Assembly: GCF_002994745.2 (NCBI RefSeq)
Contig: NW_024387553.1
Span: forward strand, 81,206-145,205
Length of the DNA stretch: 64,000 nt
Source of the DNA: Rosa chinensis
Lineage: Eukaryota > Streptophyta > Magnoliopsida > Rosales > Rosaceae
Direction: 5' to 3'
Part shown: positions 9,928-21,427 of the stretch, piece after piece
Position numbering within the stretch: the stretch's first letter is position 1
How the letters are laid out: each line of letters opens with the position of its first letter
The notes under the pieces: model-generated
Told to the model about the DNA's origin: nothing
Databases searched by the model: none
Seen by the model: only the letters and a program-made list of their open reading frames with translations
Program-made: the position numbers and the translations under genes

Positions 9928-11815
9928 ACAAGGAGAAGAGTCCAGGCTGAAGGACTATAAATATTAAGCGCTACATGGGAGGCAACCCATTTCAATCGAA
10001 GCTGTGGAGGAGCCATCAACGAGAGTTTGAAATTTCTATCCCTTCACTTGCTTCGGTTGAATTGTACTTGTGTCTTTATTTGTTTGTTTATTTTACCCTT
10101 CTCTTATTTTCGTAGCCCCCCATATTTAGGGTCTATATACCATATTTTTTGCCTACATTGAGGACAATGTAGATTCTAAGTGTGGGGTGGGTTTACACCT
10201 TTATTTCAGAATTTTTTTCTGTTTAAAAAAACAAAAAAAACAAAAAAAAACAAAAAAAGTTAGTTTTATAGTCTTTTTGAGTGTTTGAGTCTTAGGATGC
10301 CCCTAACGTCTAGGATGAACATGTCTCTGAATTCATGGCTGAAGGTTTTCACAATCGAAATATGACTTAATTGAATTCTGTGGTTAATCGACATTGTGAT
10401 GCTTGTATGAAGATTTGAGATAGGATTGTAACTTGGTTCATTAAGCATGCTAGGATTAAGTCTGATTCATTTGACCCAAAGTGAGTTATTGAGCTAAAAT
10501 ACTTTCTTTTTGAGTGCTTACCTGATAATTCTAGAATTTCGTGGCTGTATTTGCAAAACCTCATCATTCTTTGAAAATCCAATGATCATGTGCCATAGAT
10601 TTTAATGGACTACAGAGTACTAGAACTCGGCTGTTGTGACTGTCAAAACTTGTATGCCATAATATGCACTGATCCTGGATAGGATAGAAGGCATTAGGGT
10701 AACCACCATAGCCAAACAAGCATGTGTCCCCAACTGTGCCCGTCGTGGGACTCCTTAGAATGAACCCCTTTGAGCCTACGTTGAAAACCTTTGTTTCATC
10801 ACCCTCACTACCCTACCATGAGCTTAGTACAGGATATCTCTACCCTTGTCTTAGGGACTTAGTAGAGCATGACATAGTATGTAGGGGTGACGATGAAAGA
10901 CAAGTGTGGGGTGGGGAAAATCCAAGAAAAAAAGAAGAGAAAAAAAAAAAAATTTGCCGTCAAAAAAAAAAAAAAATGAAAGAAAATGAAAATGAAAAAG
11001 AAAGAAAGAAAAGCGGCAAAATAGAAGAAAAATTGAAAAGAAAACTCTTGGGAAATTGTTGAAGTGTGGTTTTGGACTTTCAAATTTGTAGAAGGCTCAA
11101 AGTTGAAAATTATGCCTTTGTCCATTCCCATGTTGGTTAGAGTGAAGGTTGGGCCCAAAACAATGATAATTGGCCCACAAAAATGGTGATATAAGGTGGT
11201 CCTTATATGCTCTGCTAGGTCCTTAGGATTTTTGTATCCTTAATCTTCATTTCGAAAACCCTAGCTTAGCCCCATTACAACCTGTTTTAAGTGCTGACTT
11301 GATCCTTGAGATGGGCTGTCTTTGGTTAGTGGAGTCAGGTACGCAGTCGAGCTTATGGTTTAGGTCCATTTGTGCACTTAGTCATTTCATGAGGTCTTTA
11401 ATAATTCTTCACCAAAATGCATTTATTGATGAAATATGCAAGCTGTTTGTTGCCTTACAATTTATTCTCTTGCATATACTTGAGAGTGAAGCTTTTAAGC
11501 ATAGCCATTTCTGAGAGAAAAATCGAGAGTATGCCCTGTGAGTTTGGATTGGACTTGTTCGAAACATGCTATCATTCACTGTATAACTTAAGTTCTCCAT
11601 ATCTTGCTTAGTCATATGAATGTCACAGGTTTATTAACCATGGAATTATCCATGCAATTTTGATTAAGTGTTTAACGTGAAAGCCATGAGTTTGGAGTCT
11701 CTGAGACAACAGTTAGGGGCAGTAGAGTCATTTACTTGTTTTTTTTGTTGAGTCGTTGTTTTGTTTTGTATTTTTGTTTTGCTAAGGGACTAGCAAAAGC
11801 TAAGTGTGGGGTAGT
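9928..11815 (+). mobile_element. 3' noncoding region of element B with three PPT-like motifs
   Basis: There is no env-like ORF. It holds AAGTGTGGGG at 10178, 10902 and 11802; only the last abuts the LTR. A long A/G-rich stretch (10924-11045) follows the second motif. Blocks such as GGGAGGCAACCCA after pol, CATTGAGGACAATG and TGCCCGTCGTGGGACTCC are shared with the other subfamily, so the region evolves under some constraint or by exchange. Confidence 0.8.
11803..11815 (+). other. polypurine tract of element B
   Basis: AGTGTGGGGTAGT immediately precedes the 3' LTR start. It differs from the other subfamily's tract (GGGGGAATT) only at its end. Confidence 0.85.
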
Positions 11816-12560
11816 TGATAGGAGCAAAAAAGTGTGACGATATTATTAATTATGTGCCTCATTTTAGCCTTATTTCTCCCTTAGTTTAGTGTTTTGAGTC
11901 ATTAAGTCATTTTGAAAGTCTTGTTGAGTGTTTGGAGTGAAATAGGCGGAAAAAGTAAAATTCATGAAAAATCCTAGCTGGATCAGGATTCCTAACTGTC
12001 AACTATTTTTGCGGTCTTTACATTTTAATTTCCCTTTATTTTCTCTAGAAAATTCTGATATTCTCCTGCTTGTTGTAGGAAACGTTGCCTGGTTGAACTC
12101 TTGGAAACAGCAATGATGGAGTCATAAAATAAAGCATTAAGATATTTGACCAAGCAATGAAGAAGGGAAATAAAGGAGAAAAGATGTTTTCAGATGAGGA
12201 ATAAAAGAAAAAGATGTTTCAGCTGGAAAATAAATAAGAGAAAGACATTTTCAGTTGGGGAATAAAGGAGAAAAGACGTTTTCAGTTGAGGAATAAAAGA
12301 AAAAGATGTTTCAGCTGGAAAAATAAATAAGAGAAAGATGTTTCAGCTTGGAAATTAAAGGAATTGCCCCATTATGAGAGGAGTTAAGGCCATAAAGAAG
12401 ACGTTTCAGTTGGGAAAGCCAACCAATGCTCCCCTATAAATAGGCAACGTCCAGAACTGAATTTGCATCACTTCCCAGCCAAGATCATTCCAAGACTACC
12501 CAATTCACTCCTCAAACCTCCATATCTTACAAGACCGTGACCACCATCCATCCATCAATC
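11816..12560 (+). repeat. 3' LTR of element B, truncated (745 bp)
   Basis: It is collinear with 3525-4269 without indels. It stops at CCATCAATC where LTR C starts; the remaining roughly 980 bp, starting ACAAAGCTC in the 5' LTR, are not found again in the window, consistent with C's right end lying outside. Confidence 0.93.
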
Positions 12561-14715
12561 TGATAGGAGCATTTTAATGCGACGTTTTAACTGCATTTCC
12601 CTACATTTTTCTGCGCCATTTCCTTGAAAAATCCCTGTTTGGGAAAGTTTCCATTCTTTGATTGGGAAAGTTCCTTATTGTAGAAAGTTTCCATTTTTGT
12701 CTTCATTTCTCATTTCTCATTTTTCATTTCTCATTTCTCATTTCTCATTTCTGGAAAGTTTCTATTTTTCATTTTAGAAAGTTTCTATTTTTCAAATTAG
12801 GTAAGTTTCCATTTTTCATATTAGTTTCTATTTTCAGGACCTCCGAGCTAAAAAGTGGAAATGAACGCACGAATGGAAAGAGGAGCTTGCGAACGTCCAG
12901 ACGAACAAATATGAGAAGAATTGGGCCACACATTTGAGCAGAAATGAAGAAATAAGCTTTCCTAATCCAACTAGGAAACCCTGCGAAATGGAGGAAGGCT
13001 TCCCGAGCAAGTTTCCAACGCAACCATGAAAAAGAAATGGAAAAATAATGAGTTTTGCGTTGGAAGATGAGAAGACTTGAAGTTGAAGCAACGAGGCCCA
13101 AGAACTCTATGGATTTTCGGCAAAATGGATCAAGGCCCATCAAAAGCCCATGGAATTAGGGTTTGTGACGCATGGAGGAAACCCTAGGGTTGCATTGCCG
13201 TGAAAATCAAAAGGAGGAGGCAAAAGTGGCGTGAAAAATCAAGGGAAGAATCAAAGATTACGCAAGAGATTTTCTAGGGTGGAGTTTAAGGAAAGAAATC
13301 AAGGAAGAGACCAAATTGCGTCTAGGTTCATTCCTAGAAACCCTAAGCATGTTTTGGCCGAAATATCAAGAAGAAAATCAGAAAATATTCAAGGAAATTC
13401 GGCAAGAATATATTAGGGTATCTCCTTGGAGTTTTATGATTGGTTGGATGACACACTAGGGCTTACTTGGCAATTTCTCATTGGTGGAAGGCATGTGGAA
13501 TTATTAATTTAATTCCTTGGTAAATAAATCAGAAAACTCACGGCTTGGAAGCCAAGACATGCCGTTCCCTATATATACACTCACCCTAGACGTCTCCAAG
13601 AACACTTTTACAATTCAGAAAATTCTCTCTACGCGCGGAAGCTCTCTCCATTCTCTAGTGCAACTTTTGGCGTTTTCAAGCAAGGAAGGAAGAAGCAAGC
13701 TTAGGCCGTGAGCATCATCATCCATTCCACCTTGAAGCCGTGTACTTTGAAGCTTGCTTTCGAGTTTCATTAGTTCATCATTCGAGTTATTCATCCATCT
13801 CTCCATTCACGGTGTAATTCAACCTTCTTTCTTGTAATCACTTTTGATTCTCCTTGTTTGATTTCGTTGGATGTTGTTCTAGTTAACGTTTATGTTTGAA
13901 CAAGGTTTATATTCTGAAAATTTATGATTGATTAAGGATTTTCGATTTCTATGTTGTGATTCCAAAGTTGCTTATGTGTGATTGTTCGATTGAGTTTGCT
14001 TTATAGATAACTTTTGTATTTTAATCTTATGTGGTTCGAAACACTTAGGGTTTTGATATAATTGGTGCTAGGTTTAAGAACATGAAATCGACTTTTCGTT
14101 TTGTGTAAACTTGAATCAAAGTAGTAAAGGTTTTGGACAAAAATCGAATTCAATTGAAGAGGATTGCAATTAGGTGAACTTTTTCATACTAAGTTGTACA
14201 CTTGAGTTGATAGCCTTTCCTTGAACTTCTTGCGTTGAACATGTATGATTGACTAGCTTTCTAGGGTTTGATTACATGTTTGACAGGATTAATCTATGTG
14301 CTTTCATTTAGATTAATTAGCATTGAAAAGTAAAATATGGGAAATCGTTTGCTTTCGAATGTTTCACATGATCAACTCCTTTCACATGACTTGGAAGAAC
14401 AATATAGGTTTGTATTCGAATTTAATCATGAAATCGGTTTTAATCTTTGTTTCTTACATTTCATTCTTGTATTTGTGTTTTTGTTTATACTTAGTTTTAA
14501 TTCTTTTTAATTTTCGAAAAACCAAAAACCTAAAACCCCCTAAATTCGTGAATAGTGTTTATATGTGAATAGTATACTTTGTTTTTATTTTAATTGTTTA
14601 AATTGTCTTACATTGACAGGTGTACCCTCAATCCCCGGAATAGAACGATCCCTACTTGCTTATACTACTAATGATATTTCTAGGGTTAAATTATATACTT
14701 GCTTTGAGCGTATCA
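12561..14715 (+). repeat. 5' LTR C (2155 bp)
   Basis: TGATAGGAGCATTTTAATGC begins it and GAGCGTATCA ends it, followed by ATTTT and the PBS. It is more diverged than the others, with its own U3/R segment around 13140-13560 and a TATATATA box at 13570. U5 CAATCCCCGG lies at 14629-14638. Confidence 0.93.
13570..13577 (+). promoter_or_regulatory. TATA-like box of LTR C
   Basis: TATATATA follows CCGTTCCC, in the position of the TATA boxes of the sister LTRs. Confidence 0.6.
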
Positions 14716-14720
14716 ATTTT

Positions 14721-14738
14721 TGGCGCCGTTGCCGGGGA
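14721..14738 (+). other. primer binding site (tRNA-Asp), element C
   Basis: TGGCGCCGTTGCCGGGGA lies five bases after the LTR end and is followed by TTG. The segment CCGGGGATTG (14732-14741) is the exact reverse complement of U5 14629-14638. Confidence 0.93.
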
Positions 14739-16056
14739 TTGAAAAATCACTTGTTGAAGTGTGAATAATTGTTGGATATATTGTTGTTTTCGTAAATACT
14801 ATATATTTGTTCATATTGTGTTCGAAAATTTGTTAGTTAAATACTTAGGTTGTTATTTATATTATTGAATACGAGTTTTATTGTGAGTTGTAAATTAAAG
14901 AGGAATAGGTGAAGTCGTGTTTATTAATATTGACCTAAACCCCTTATTGGTACCTAGTTCAGGTCCCTTAAGGTTGAGGGCGGTTTTTATTAATATTCAT
15001 TGAACTGTCTTCACACCTAGGACCTTTTTCATCTAAGTAAGTATAGCCTATGTGGGATGGTGTCTAGGAAGGGGACAACGTTCATAATGGGTTTGGATCC
15101 AGAAGTGCTTACAAATGGGCCTAAACCACATTGTGGGAGTAGCTCATGCCAAAATGGATTCTGCCTCTTGTGTTCGCCCTCCCCTACCTGGCCATTTCAG
15201 TAAGGTTGCCCAAAGGATGTAGGAGGGACTTTGTGTCGAGACGATTATACTTGGGCCGCACGTCCTCTTGATTTACAACTTGGAATTCAATTCGAAATCA
15301 ATGATATGTATAACAAAATAAAATGTTGTGATACACTAAGGTATATTGGATTAAACATAGTCTTGAAAAGGGTAGCTGTTTCAGTCCCATTGCACATCAA
15401 GACTCCCTGTTCCCGTACCTAAGTGTTGAAATAATTGTAAATAAAAGAAAAGAAAAAGAAATAATTGTATAAATTTTCGTGAATAGTAAAAATCAGGTTT
15501 TTGAGAGTATGAATTTTATTATAAGTTTTTGACCATAATGGAATAGGTGAAGGACTTTGTCTTTAACATTAGTCTTGCACCCTTCTTTTTCATGTGGCGC
15601 ACCTTAGTAGCATAGGGTGTCTAGGTTGATTGGATACGAGAAGTGCTAGCAAAGGGTCTCGTCCCTCGCTAAACAAGTGAGCTAAGCTCCGCCAAAATCG
15701 TTCCTCTACTACCTGGCTCTATGTGAAAAGAGTTACCAAAAGATTGAGAAGGGCGACTAGTATTAAGGATCGAACCCTTGGGCCGCACGTCTAAACCTTG
15801 GTTAAGGGCTTATAATGGGATTCAAACTTTTCTTAACTATGCCATACCCTAACTAAAATTTGTATATTTGTAACATTATACTTTGTGGAATTTTTGTAAT
15901 TTATACTTCTCTTTATACTTGTAAATTCGTGAATAGTAAATCGTGAATAGTGACTCGTGAATAGTAACATTTATGTATAAATCATTAACTTGTATTTACT
16001 TCACTATACACTTTACTAACTTCTCTAAATTTTAATAATGTTCAGGAATTCTATGA
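14739..16056 (+). mobile_element. 5' leader of element C (two diverged direct repeat units)
   Basis: This is a noncoding leader of about 1.3 kb. Unit 1 (about 14900-15420) and unit 2 (about 15535-15840) share an order of blocks: 'AATAGGTGAAG', a paragraph with CCTAGG, a GTGCT(A/T)(A/G)CAAA stretch, the phrase CTACCTGGC, and GGGCCGCACGTC. Several CGTGAATAGT(A/G) repeats lie at 15925-15970. CAG before the ATG could be a splice acceptor, but this is not demonstrated. Confidence 0.75.
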
Positions 16057-19000
16057 ATGACCGAGCCATCTAGACCTTCTACAGTTAAAGAAATTGAAGC
16101 AAGGATCGCTCGTTTGAAGAATTCTTCACTCCTTGAGTACAAACAGCCCTCTTCTCCAACATACAAGGAATACACAGTTAACGATCAAGGGAGGAGGCTG
16201 TTTCCTTCAGAAGGGTCAGTATCCCCTAGTGTTTCGTCCAACTCACTTACACCTCAGAATTCACCACCTGGTTCACCACCTCCTGAAGAAAACGTTAGAA
16301 TGGCTTCCATTAGAGAACTCTCTTCATCTGTGGTTCAAGAAGGACTTCCTACAAGTATTGTGTACCCTGCACCTGCTCCAGGGAAGACGGCTGACTTTGA
16401 ATTAAGAAGTGGATTGCTTCATAGGCTTCCAACGTTCCATGGCCTCAATATGGAGGATGCCAACAAGCATCTTAGGGAGTTTCAATCCGTGTGTATCAAC
16501 ATGTTACCACAAGGAGCGGATGAGAATATCCTTAAGATGAAGGCATTTCCCTTCTCTCTAGCTGACCGTGCAAAAGATTGGCTCTATGAACTGCCTTCTG
16601 GACGAATTACTTCATGGAACACTATGATGAAGGCATTCTTAGAGAAGTACTTTCCAGCTTCAAAGATCATCACACTCCGGAAGAAGATAAGTGGAATTAA
16701 GCAGGCTCAAGATGAATCTTATTCCGCTTATTATGAGAGGTTTTCATCCTTGATTGCACAATGTCCTCAACATCAGATGAAGGAAGAAACCTTGCTAACT
16801 TGTTTCTATGAAGGTCTCCTACCCTTAGAACGTGATATGCTAGATGCTGCAGCTGGGGGAGCCTTTGTAGACAAGTCACCTACTGAAGGGCGAGCTATGA
16901 TAGAGAACAGAGCAAAGAACGCCCAACAATACGAGGGTGTGGGCCTCACAACTAGAAAGGTGGGTGAGATAGGCACTTCGGTTATTGAGGATAGATTGAA
17001 TAAACTCACCCTTCTCATGGATCAAGTTGTGAGTGCCAAGGGAATATTGCAAGCTTGTGGAGTATGTTCGATGCAAGGGCATGTAACTGATCAATGCCCT
17101 CAGTTATCAGAGAGTGGAGGATGGGAATCATTGAACGCCATTGGAGGTTACCAAGGAAATCATGGGGGCCCTCAACGTCCAAGATATGATCCTTACTCAA
17201 ACACTTACAATCCTGGATGGAGGGACCACCCCAACTTCAAGTGGACAAACAATGAAAACACTCAGAATCCCCTTGGAGGAAATTTCCAACGTCCTCAAGG
17301 GCCACCATTTCAAGGACAATCCTTTCAAGGACCTCAAGGACCACCATTCCAAAGGCCCTACATGCAAAATCAACATGCCTCAGGGAGTTCAAATCAGAGC
17401 GTTAACTATGATAAGATGTTTGAAGCTCTCACTAGTTCTACTCAAGCTTTGGTTCAAGGACAACAGACCCACACCAAAGACATTGCGGATCTCAAGAACC
17501 AAATGGGCCAAGTTGTGGATTTTATGAGCAAGATTCATGAGACTGGGAAGCTCCCTAGTAACACCATACGAAATCCAAAGGGTAATGTGGAGAATGCATC
17601 TTTGGTGACTACTAGGAGTGGAAGGGTATTTGTGGATCAACCTAAAAAAGCCAGAGAGGCTCAAGTGAACATTGAAGTTGAGGAAGAACAAGAAGCTACC
17701 AAGATGAGCCTTGAAAAAGACCCTGCAACGTCCAAGGAAGAGACTAGGACGTCTTCACCTTCTAGAGCAAAACCGAAACCAAAAGGTAATGATTCTAACT
17801 TGAATACTTCGGTTATTGCTAACCCTCCTTCGTCTTGTATGCCCTTTCCACGCAGATTTGCTATATCGAAGAAGGATGAAAGTGACCAAGCTATTTTGGA
17901 AACTTTCAAGAAGGTGCAAGTAAATTTACCCCTCCTCGAGGCTATCAAGCAAGTGCCTAGGTATGCTAAGTTTTTGAAAGAGCTTTGTACCTCAAGGAGG
18001 AGAAAAGGTGAGAAAGAGGTAGTAAAGGTAAGTGAAAATGTATCTGCCTTGATTCAGAGGAAACTACCCCATAAATGCAAAGACCCTGGAAGTTTTACTA
18101 TTCCATGCACTATTGGTACTTCTAGGTTTGAGAACGCTATGTTAGACTTAGGGGCTTCTGTGAACGTCATGCCCTATTCTGTTTATGAAACCCTAGGTCT
18201 AGGTGAGCTTAAATCTAATAATGTTATCATTCAGTTAGCTGACAGGTCTAATGCATACCCTAGAGGTTTGTTGGAAGATGTCCTTGTGCAGGTTAATCAT
18301 CTTTTCTTTCCAGCTGACTTCTATGTGTTGGAGATGGAAGACTCCCCAGTGAGTTCAACGCCATTGCTATTGGGTCGCCCTTTCCTAAGGACGGCCAGGA
18401 CCAAGATAGATGTGTATGATGGCTCTCTCACCATGGAATTTGATGGTGACGTTATTGGCTTCAACATATTTGAAGCTATGAGGTATCCTCTTGATGTTCA
18501 TGATTGTTTTTCTATTGATATTCTGGACAACCTTGCACAGGAAATGTTTGATATCATGAATGAGGATACTTTGGTCACCACACTGGAGCAAGGAGTGGGA
18601 TACACCAAAGATGGCGTCACACTCCATGAAGATGTGCTCAAGGAAACATGTGAGGACGAAATCATTGCTAATGTGTCCTTCCTTGAGGCATCATCCTTTG
18701 TAGGTAAGTCTCCTCCACCCTTGTCCATTCAGTTATCTGCTAATAAGACTTTACCTTCAGTGATCCAGGCACCAGAACTTGAACTTAAACCTTTACCAGA
18801 CCACTTGAAGTATGTCTACTTAGGAGACAAGGAGACTTTACCAGTGATTGTATCCTCCTCTCTTACTTCGTCTCAAGAGGAGAGATTGGTGGAGATGTTA
18901 AAGCAACACAAGACCGCCATAGGATGGACATTGGCGGATATCAAGGGAATAAGCCCTACTACTTGCGTCCATAGGATACTTCTTGAGGAGGGGACAAAAC

Positions 19001-19089
19001 CCACTAGAGAGGCTCAACGTCGTCTCAACCCTCCTATGATGGAAGTTGTGAAGAAGGATGATGTCGCTTTTATCGAGCGACCAATTTAA
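16057..19089 (+). CDS. gag-protease ORF of element C, truncated at RT
   Basis: The frame starts at ATG 16057 (MTEPSRPST), a start shared with the J-L element at 56024. It shows a Ser/Pro-rich N-terminus; a capsid-type gag domain (about 112-300) with the AAAGGAFVDK motif near 265; a CCHC knuckle C334, C337, H342, C347; a Pro/Gln-rich segment (about 405-440); a charged linker; PFPRRF near 592; the protease DLGAS with D697; and the start of RT at about 985-1000. About 1000 residues are native; the last ten and the stop come from LTR D read antisense. An intact element would continue through RT, RNase H and integrase as B does. No internal stop is present, so the gene was probably intact before the interruption. 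Confidence 0.9.
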   Translation: MTEPSRPSTVKEIEARIARLKNSSLLEYKQPSSPTYKEYTVNDQGRRLFPSEGSVSPSVSSNSLTPQNSPPGSPPPEENVRMASIRELSSSVVQEGLPTSIVYPAPAPGKTADFELRSGLLHRLPTFHGLNMEDANKHLREFQSVCINMLPQGADENILKMKAFPFSLADRAKDWLYELPSGRITSWNTMMKAFLEKYFPASKIITLRKKISGIKQAQDESYSAYYERFSSLIAQCPQHQMKEETLLTCFYEGLLPLERDMLDAAAGGAFVDKSPTEGRAMIENRAKNAQQYEGVGLTTRKVGEIGTSVIEDRLNKLTLLMDQVVSAKGILQACGVCSMQGHVTDQCPQLSESGGWESLNAIGGYQGNHGGPQRPRYDPYSNTYNPGWRDHPNFKWTNNENTQNPLGGNFQRPQGPPFQGQSFQGPQGPPFQRPYMQNQHASGSSNQSVNYDKMFEALTSSTQALVQGQQTHTKDIADLKNQMGQVVDFMSKIHETGKLPSNTIRNPKGNVENASLVTTRSGRVFVDQPKKAREAQVNIEVEEEQEATKMSLEKDPATSKEETRTSSPSRAKPKPKGNDSNLNTSVIANPPSSCMPFPRRFAISKKDESDQAILETFKKVQVNLPLLEAIKQVPRYAKFLKELCTSRRRKGEKEVVKVSENVSALIQRKLPHKCKDPGSFTIPCTIGTSRFENAMLDLGASVNVMPYSVYETLGLGELKSNNVIIQLADRSNAYPRGLLEDVLVQVNHLFFPADFYVLEMEDSPVSSTPLLLGRPFLRTARTKIDVYDGSLTMEFDGDVIGFNIFEAMRYPLDVHDCFSIDILDNLAQEMFDIMNEDTLVTTLEQGVGYTKDGVTLHEDVLKETCEDEIIANVSFLEASSFVGKSPPPLSIQLSANKTLPSVIQAPELELKPLPDHLKYVYLGDKETLPVIVSSSLTSSQEERLVEMLKQHKTAIGWTLADIKGISPTTCVHRILLEEGTKPTREAQRRLNPPMMEVVKKDDVAFIERPI

Positions 19090-21413
19090 CCCTGAAATGT
19101 CATTAGTAGTACGTAATAAATAGGGATCGTTCTATTCCGGGGATTGAGGGTACACCTGTCATTGTCAAACAATTAAACAATTAAAATTAAAACAAAGTAT
19201 AATATTTACAAAATATAGACATATTTACGAAAAGGGGGGAGTTTTTGGTTTTTGGTTTTAATTTCCGAAAATAAAATCTAAGTTACCTAAATAATTAAAA
19301 TGCAAAAACATAAAAATACAAATGGAATGCAAGAACAAAGATCAAAGTCGAAACTCATGATTAAAATTAATTCAAGTTCATCATTGTTCATCATAGTCAT
19401 GCAAGAGGAGTTGATCATGTGAAACGTTCAAAAGCAAACAATTTCCCATATTTTACTTTCAATGCTAATTAACCTAAGCGAAAGCACCTAGATTAATTCT
19501 ATCAAACATGCAATCAAGCCCTAGAAAGCTAGTCAATCATGTCATGTTTAACGCAATAAACACCTAGAAAGGCTATCAACTCAAATGTGCAACTTAGTAT
19601 GAAAAAGTCCACCTAATTGCAATCTTCTTTGATTAAATTCGGTTTTTGTACAAAACCTTTACTACTTATCGATTCAAGAACACAAAACCAAAAAGTTGAT
19701 TCATGTTCTCAAATTCGTAGCAACAATCACATAAGAACCCTAAATGTTTCGAACCATTCAAGATAATCATACAAAAGATTTCTATCATGCAAATTTAATC
19801 AAACACTCACACAAAAGCAACCATAAATCGCAATATATGAATCTGAAAATTAACAATTCATCATAAAATTTCAGAAAACAATACTTGTTCATACATATGT
19901 GTCAACTAAGGCAAAACCAACGAAAATACAAAGCAAAGGTACAAGGAGAATCGGATTACACCGTGATGGAGATGAGATGAATGAAGTGATGATGTGGTCT
20001 CTTGAATTTCGAAAGCAATCTTCAAGGTGGAGGGTGGATGGTGTGCACGGCTTGTCTTCTTCTTCCTTGGCCTTGCTTGCACTTCGTGGTTGCCCTAGAG
20101 GATGGAGAAGAACACGGCTAGGCTAGAGAGATTTCTGAATTATTTTCTCAAAGTATAAACGCAAAAGTGTGGAAATTCGGACCCCTTGACGTTGAGAGAA
20201 GAGAGGAATATATAGGGGACGGCTTCTAGGTCTTCAATCCGTCCACAACCCTAGCAAAGCTCACGGCAATCTCTTGCTTCCTCCACATAATTTTCTCCAA
20301 TGATTTCGTGCCACATAAGCCCTATGAGGTGGTGCAACCAATCACAAAATTCCAATATAAATTCCCTAAATAATCTTGCCGAAATATATATAGATATTTT
20401 CTGATTTCCTTCACCAATTTCGGCAACAATATACTTAGAGAATAAAGGGGGACGAACCTAGACTCCTTTGAGAGCTTTTTGTGTTCAACACATATTCTCT
20501 TTCCTTTAAAAGCTCCCTAAGAAATCTCCACGAAATCTCTTTATTTTTTTCTGATTTTTCCTCACGGCAAAACCCTAGTTTTTCTCTTCATTATCTTTTG
20601 CCGAATTCCCTAGGGTTTGCACGGCATCCCCTTGTTTTCCTCTTGGCTTGGACGGCTAGGTCTTCTAGGGTTTTATCTCTTGATTTATTTCCATAAAAAT
20701 AACCCTAGAAAATCTCCTTTTAATTTCTGATTTTCTTGGACGCCACCTCCTTGTTTCTCTCTTGCAATTTCACGGCAACAACAACCTTAAGGGTTAGGGT
20801 TTGCGTCACAAACCCTAATGTCATGGGCTTTGATGGGCCTTTATCCAATTTGCCGAAAATCCAAAGAGTTCTTGGGCCTCGTTGCTTCATCTTCAAGCCT
20901 TCTCATTTTTCAACGCAAAACACAATATTTTTCCATTTCTTTTTCATGGTTGCGTTGGAAACTTGCTAGGGAAGCCTTCCTCCATTTTGTAGGATTTCCT
21001 GGTTGGACTAGGAAAGCTTGTTTCTTCATTTCTGCTCAAATGTGTGGGCCATTTTCTCTCATGTTCGTTCGTCTTGATGTTCGCAAGCTCCTCTTTCCAT
21101 TCGTGCGTTCATTTCCACTTTCTAGCTCGGAGGTCCTGAAAATAGAAACTATACTTAAAATAGAAACTTTCTAAAAAAATGAAAATAGAAACTTACTAAA
21201 ATTGAAAAATAGGAACCTTCCAGAAATGAGAAATGAAAAATGAGAAATGAGAAATGAGAAATGAAAAATGAAGACAAAAATGGAAACTTTCTACAATAAG
21301 GAACTTTCCCAATCAAAGAATGGAAACTTTCCCAAACAGGGATTTTTCAAGGAAATGGCGCAGAAAAGTGTAGGGAAATGCAGTTAAAACGTCGCATTAA
21401 AATGCTCCTATCA
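19059..21413 (-). repeat. 3' LTR D (2355 bp, minus strand)
   Basis: On the plus strand it reads TGATGTCGC...CTCCTATCA, followed by the reversed PPT AATTCCCCCACACT. It belongs to the same subfamily as E and G (shared TATTTATTACGTACTAC near the U5 end). Its left edge breaks the ORF of element C after AAGAAGGA; no target-site duplication partner was found. Confidence 0.92.
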
Positions 21414-21427
21414 AATTCCCCCACACT
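21414..21427 (-). other. polypurine tract of element D
   Basis: AATTCCCCCACACT on the plus strand is the complement of AGTGTGGGGGAATT, adjoining LTR D. Confidence 0.85.

Larger units (their letters stand above)
3525..12560 (+). mobile_element. Athila-like Ty3/gypsy element B (young; 3' LTR truncated)
   Basis: It comprises a 5' LTR (3525-5252), tRNA-Asp PBS, one gag-pol ORF, a 1.9-kb noncoding 3' region, a PPT and the first 745 bp of the 3' LTR. The LTR halves 3525-4269 and 11816-12560 stay collinear at a constant offset of 8291 with no difference noticed, implying a recent insertion. The right end is lost at the start of LTR C. It belongs to a separate subfamily from the others, with LTR start TGATAGGAGCAAAAAAG and LTR end CCGCACCA. 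The leader between PBS and gag, and the gag N-terminus, are missing. Confidence 0.92.
12561..19058 (+). mobile_element. Athila-like element C, 5' half (inserted in element B's 3' LTR)
   Basis: It has an LTR, PBS, 1.3-kb leader and a gag-protease ORF that is cut at the start of RT by the minus-strand array starting at 19059. The left flank is ...CAATC; the matching right end CAATCTACAAAG is not in the window. The LTR has no sister in the window. The pol scrap 48701-49204 could be a remnant of C, but that is only a guess. Confidence 0.85.

Noticed and set aside
19899..20126. 75-residue ORF antisense to LTRs, repeated at 28014, 45214 and 1704
   Set aside because: It is conserved only because the LTR is repeated; it lies antisense to the transcription unit, has no domain or start context, and its variants follow LTR copies.
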